DNA of 26,685 nt from the NCBI GenBank assembly GCA_028872645.1, contig JAPKDK010000010.1:1-26685 (forward strand), given 5' to 3'. Below the pieces are notes generated by a model that made no database searches, was not told where the DNA came from, and was given only the letters and a program-made list of their open reading frames with translations. The translations under genes and the position numbers were made by a program. Positions 24,604 through 26,685 of the stretch are shown piece by piece (position 1 is the first letter of the stretch; the number at the start of each line of letters is the position of its first letter). The stretch comes from Verrucomicrobiota bacterium (GTDB lineage: Bacteria > Verrucomicrobiota > Verrucomicrobiia > Limisphaerales > UBA1100).

Positions 24604-25884
24604 TTAATTGAATTTCCGTTTGCGGTAGGCACCCATTTCGGGAGCGTCCTTGTTTACTTCCGGCCCGAAGTAGCGCAGCAGCACCAGTGGCTCGGTATCG
24701 CTGGTGTTTTCAAAGGTTACACCAGCTTTTGCCCCGACTTCGGTGCAGAAGTATTCATCCTCAGTCAGCTCGTGGAAGCGGATGAGCTTGGGGCTGTTCA
24801 GAGGCTGGCCATTGATGGTGCCTTTGCCCTGCACGCAGATGCCACCCCAAGCACCTTTGTCTTTAATGGTGCATTTGGTGCCGGGATCCACGGTGAGTTC
24901 CTTGGCGGTAAATAGCTGTTCCTTTTTGATGCGGCCATAAACAATCCAGCGGTCCACATAGCCTTCCTTACGGGTGTCGGCCACCGGGATGGGCTCGAGG
25001 TAATGGTTGTTCTTGAAGTTCGGGTCCACATTGCCAGCCCAGTCGAGCTGGTTAACGATAAAATCAAGATCCTTGTGTTTGCTCCTGGGCATGTCTTTAA
25101 CCAGCAAACTCCACGGCACTTCACGGCCTTCGACGAGATTCTGATACATGCCGAACACATCACTGCCCCATTGTGGTTCATAGGTGCACAGACTGCCTGG
25201 AGCATGCAATACGCACGGTGGAATCAGCCAGCCGGTTCCGGGTTTGAGTCGGTAAGCCTTGGAGAGGTCAAGGATGCCGTTGTCGCCTTTGTTCCAATCC
25301 TCCAAGCACTTACGCACCTGCTCCTTGGTGGTGCCAGGTTCGAGGCCCATGAAGGTGTAGGGGAAATTATTTCCGACATTGTTGTGTTGAGGCGGAAAGT
25401 AGTAGCTCTCGGGTTTGCCTTCCTGCCCGACCAGCTTGGCCTGTTTGGCATTCTGGTGCATGTGGTGTGGAATGGGCCCCATATTGTCGAAGAACTTCGA
25501 GTACACCGGCCACTTGCCGTATTTATTCCAGATACGTTTGCCGATGATGTCTGCGCCGCATTCGGCTACTGCTTCACGTAAGGTGAAGCGGTTGCGTCCG
25601 TGGACCACGTAGCTAAGGCCCTCGTCGGGTACACGACCTTCATTGGCGGCCTCGGTGGTGGATCCAAACCAGCGCTCGTCAATGCCGCCGCGGTTGAGGC
25701 CATAGGCATAGGTGTCATCCGGGTGCAGCTTTAACCGCAAGCCCGGCTGCAGGAACGAACGCGGCACCCACGCAGGCGCTAGGCGCAGCAATCCGCCGGT
25801 TGCCTCCAGCGCCGCGTCCACGTGTTTGCGGACATTCTTTTTAACAGTCTTGAGTTGCTTAACGGATTTCGGAGCAATAGCCAT
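24604..25884 (-). CDS. Cupin protein resembling class I mannose-6-phosphate isomerase
   Basis: 426-residue cytoplasmic-type protein without a signal peptide; its Lys-rich N-terminus precedes the fold. The cupin core has PHHMHQN (139-145), GKPES (156-160, like the KPE of ManA-type isomerases) and LIPPCVLHAPGS (220-231, H227). These give a His/His/Glu/His set expected to bind a divalent metal. A second beta-barrel with ICVQGKGTINGQ is typical of the C-terminal cupin repeat. The family suggests aldose-ketose isomerisation of a sugar or sugar phosphate, but the substrate is unknown. ThuA follows after 7 bases, so the two form an operon. A 21-residue tail homologous to this protein's C-terminus survives as a relic beyond ThuA. 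Confidence 0.75.
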   Translation of the reverse strand: MAIAPKSVKQLKTVKKNVRKHVDAALEATGGLLRLAPAWVPRSFLQPGLRLKLHPDDTYAYGLNRGGIDERWFGSTTEAANEGRVPDEGLSYVVHGRNRFTLREAVAECGADIIGKRIWNKYGKWPVYSKFFDNMGPIPHHMHQNAKQAKLVGQEGKPESYYFPPQHNNVGNNFPYTFMGLEPGTTKEQVRKCLEDWNKGDNGILDLSKAYRLKPGTGWLIPPCVLHAPGSLCTYEPQWGSDVFGMYQNLVEGREVPWSLLVKDMPRSKHKDLDFIVNQLDWAGNVDPNFKNNHYLEPIPVADTRKEGYVDRWIVYGRIKKEQLFTAKELTVDPGTKCTIKDKGAWGGICVQGKGTINGQPLNSPKLIRFHELTEDEYFCTEVGAKAGVTFENTSDTEPLVLLRYFGPEVNKDAPEMGAYRKRKFN

Positions 25885-25956
25885 GGGTTTAGTCTTGGTT
25901 TGATAACGGGCCGCAGTAGTTAGCCCAAATATTTCATTGGCTCAACATTTTAGAAC

Positions 25957-26685
25957 CTACTTCACATGCAGTATTCCCCACATGGTGAGACCGTGGCCAG
26001 GGTAGGTGCAGATGTACTCGTACTTGCCGGGGTCGGTAGGAGCCTTAAAGTACAGCTTGTAGGTGTTACCAGTTAATACCAGTGGCGTATAGGCGATCAC
26101 CTTGTCACTTTTGGGTACGAAGCTATTGGCCATGCCAGCGGCGCCCATGATTGCAGCTGCGGTGACAATCTCCAGTCGCGCACCCGGCTTCACCAGCACC
26201 AGATTGTGCATCATGGGCATCGGATCATTGTTGGTGAAAGTAAGCTCCACGGCTGCGCCGGGCTTTACAACTAGTTCGGTCTTGTCGAATTTCATCATTG
26301 GCTTCACGCCGAGGACGAGCCTGGTGTCTATCTTGAAGGGAGGACCGCCAGCAGCCGGCTCCTGTTTGATCTTTTCAATGGCGGACAACATTTCCTGGGG
26401 GACATTAGCCAGCGCTTCTTTTCGGAAGTTGTTGAGGAATCCGCTGAAGCTATTACCACCCTTGAATCCTTCGGCCTTGCGATACCAGCGGAAGTACTCA
26501 AGGCGCTGGGCATCGGTCCAGTGCGCCTTCAGGTTACGCAGTTCCTTCGCGTAATGAATCTGGTCGCGTTGCGGGGAGTTGGCGGCGGTTTCGGCAAAGG
26601 CGCGGGCATAACCGGAGTTGCGCGCGAGCAACTCGGGGCTCCAGTTGTATTTTGATTGATCGCTGCTTTGGGACATAAGAGCGAG
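25957..26685 (-). CDS. C-terminal part of a PVC-type protein ending in a type-1 copper (plastocyanin/azurin-like) domain; 5' end outside window
   Basis: The frame is open through the right edge (three codons precede the first ATG at 26674-26676), so the gene probably starts outside the window. About residues 14-100, counted from that ATG, contain RDQIHYAKELRNLKAHWT, YFRWYRKA, GGNSFSGFLNNFRKEAL, a helical segment that in PVC bacteria lies in very large sugar-dehydrogenase/cytochrome-type proteins. Residues about 115-239 are a cupredoxin domain with H157 (MMHNLVLV), C223, H228 and M232 (CTYPGHGLTM), a complete type-1 copper site. The likely role is electron transfer in the periplasm, linked to oxidation of organic compounds. 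It is 72 bases upstream of the cupin gene on the same strand. If the gene does begin at 26676 it would have no signal peptide, which would be odd for a cupredoxin. Confidence 0.8.
   Translation of the reverse strand, partial: LALMSQSSDQSKYNWSPELLARNSGYARAFAETAANSPQRDQIHYAKELRNLKAHWTDAQRLEYFRWYRKAEGFKGGNSFSGFLNNFRKEALANVPQEMLSAIEKIKQEPAAGGPPFKIDTRLVLGVKPMMKFDKTELVVKPGAAVELTFTNNDPMPMMHNLVLVKPGARLEIVTAAAIMGAAGMANSFVPKSDKVIAYTPLVLTGNTYKLYFKAPTDPGKYEYICTYPGHGLTMWGILHVK

Overview
The window looks like chromosomal DNA from a member of the Verrucomicrobiota (PVC superphylum), probably a free-living aquatic or soil lineage. This is inferred from gene content: an exported formylglycine sulfatase, a PhoD-type phosphatase, ThuA-like and Gfo/Idh/MocA proteins, a sugar isomerase/epimerase, and the type-1 copper C-terminus typical of large PVC cytochrome-type proteins. 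No rRNA, tRNA, CRISPR array, transposase or phage gene was seen. Coding density is high, and no gene-free stretch exceeds about 160 bases.

Layout. Bases 1-4703 (minus strand) hold the signal-peptide start of a gene leaving the window, a relic of a type I restriction methyltransferase, a PhoD-like phosphatase, a sulfatase and a glycerophosphodiester phosphodiesterase. Bases 4734-9687 (minus) form an envelope and lipid block: an MlaA lipoprotein fused to an alpha/beta hydrolase, a Sel1/leucine-rich-repeat lipoprotein, a flippase-like membrane protein broken by two in-frame stops, and a CDP-alcohol phosphatidyltransferase-like protein with a degenerate active site. Bases 9803-15714 (plus) are an addB-addA pair for double-strand-break processing, with genes overlapping by 4 bases. 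Bases 15713-20943 (minus) hold TypA/BipA, then a sugar isomerase/epimerase and Gfo/Idh/MocA pair, a terminator, a small exported thioredoxin-like gene with an in-frame UGA, and an exported double-YHS protein. Bases 21093-23675 (plus) are an AlgI-type MBOAT acyltransferase and an SGNH hydrolase, a likely glycan O-acetylation cassette. Bases 23691-26685 (minus) hold the C-terminal part of a copper protein, a ManA-like cupin, a ThuA-like protein and a relic of a second cupin copy.

Function. Most exported genes fit scavenging of sulfate, phosphate and sugar from organic matter, plus envelope lipid upkeep. Three observations stand out. First, the thioredoxin-like gene has UGA exactly where the first Cys of CGxxC is expected, with a SECIS-like hairpin 11 bases downstream; it is either a selenoprotein candidate or a fresh nonsense mutation. 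Second, the MlaA-hydrolase fusion joins a phospholipid-transport lipoprotein to a putative serine lipase or esterase with an apparent complete triad. Third, the adjacent lipid-synthesis pair (phosphatidyltransferase and flippase) looks as if it is decaying. Gene calls rest on motifs read by eye; no database search was possible.
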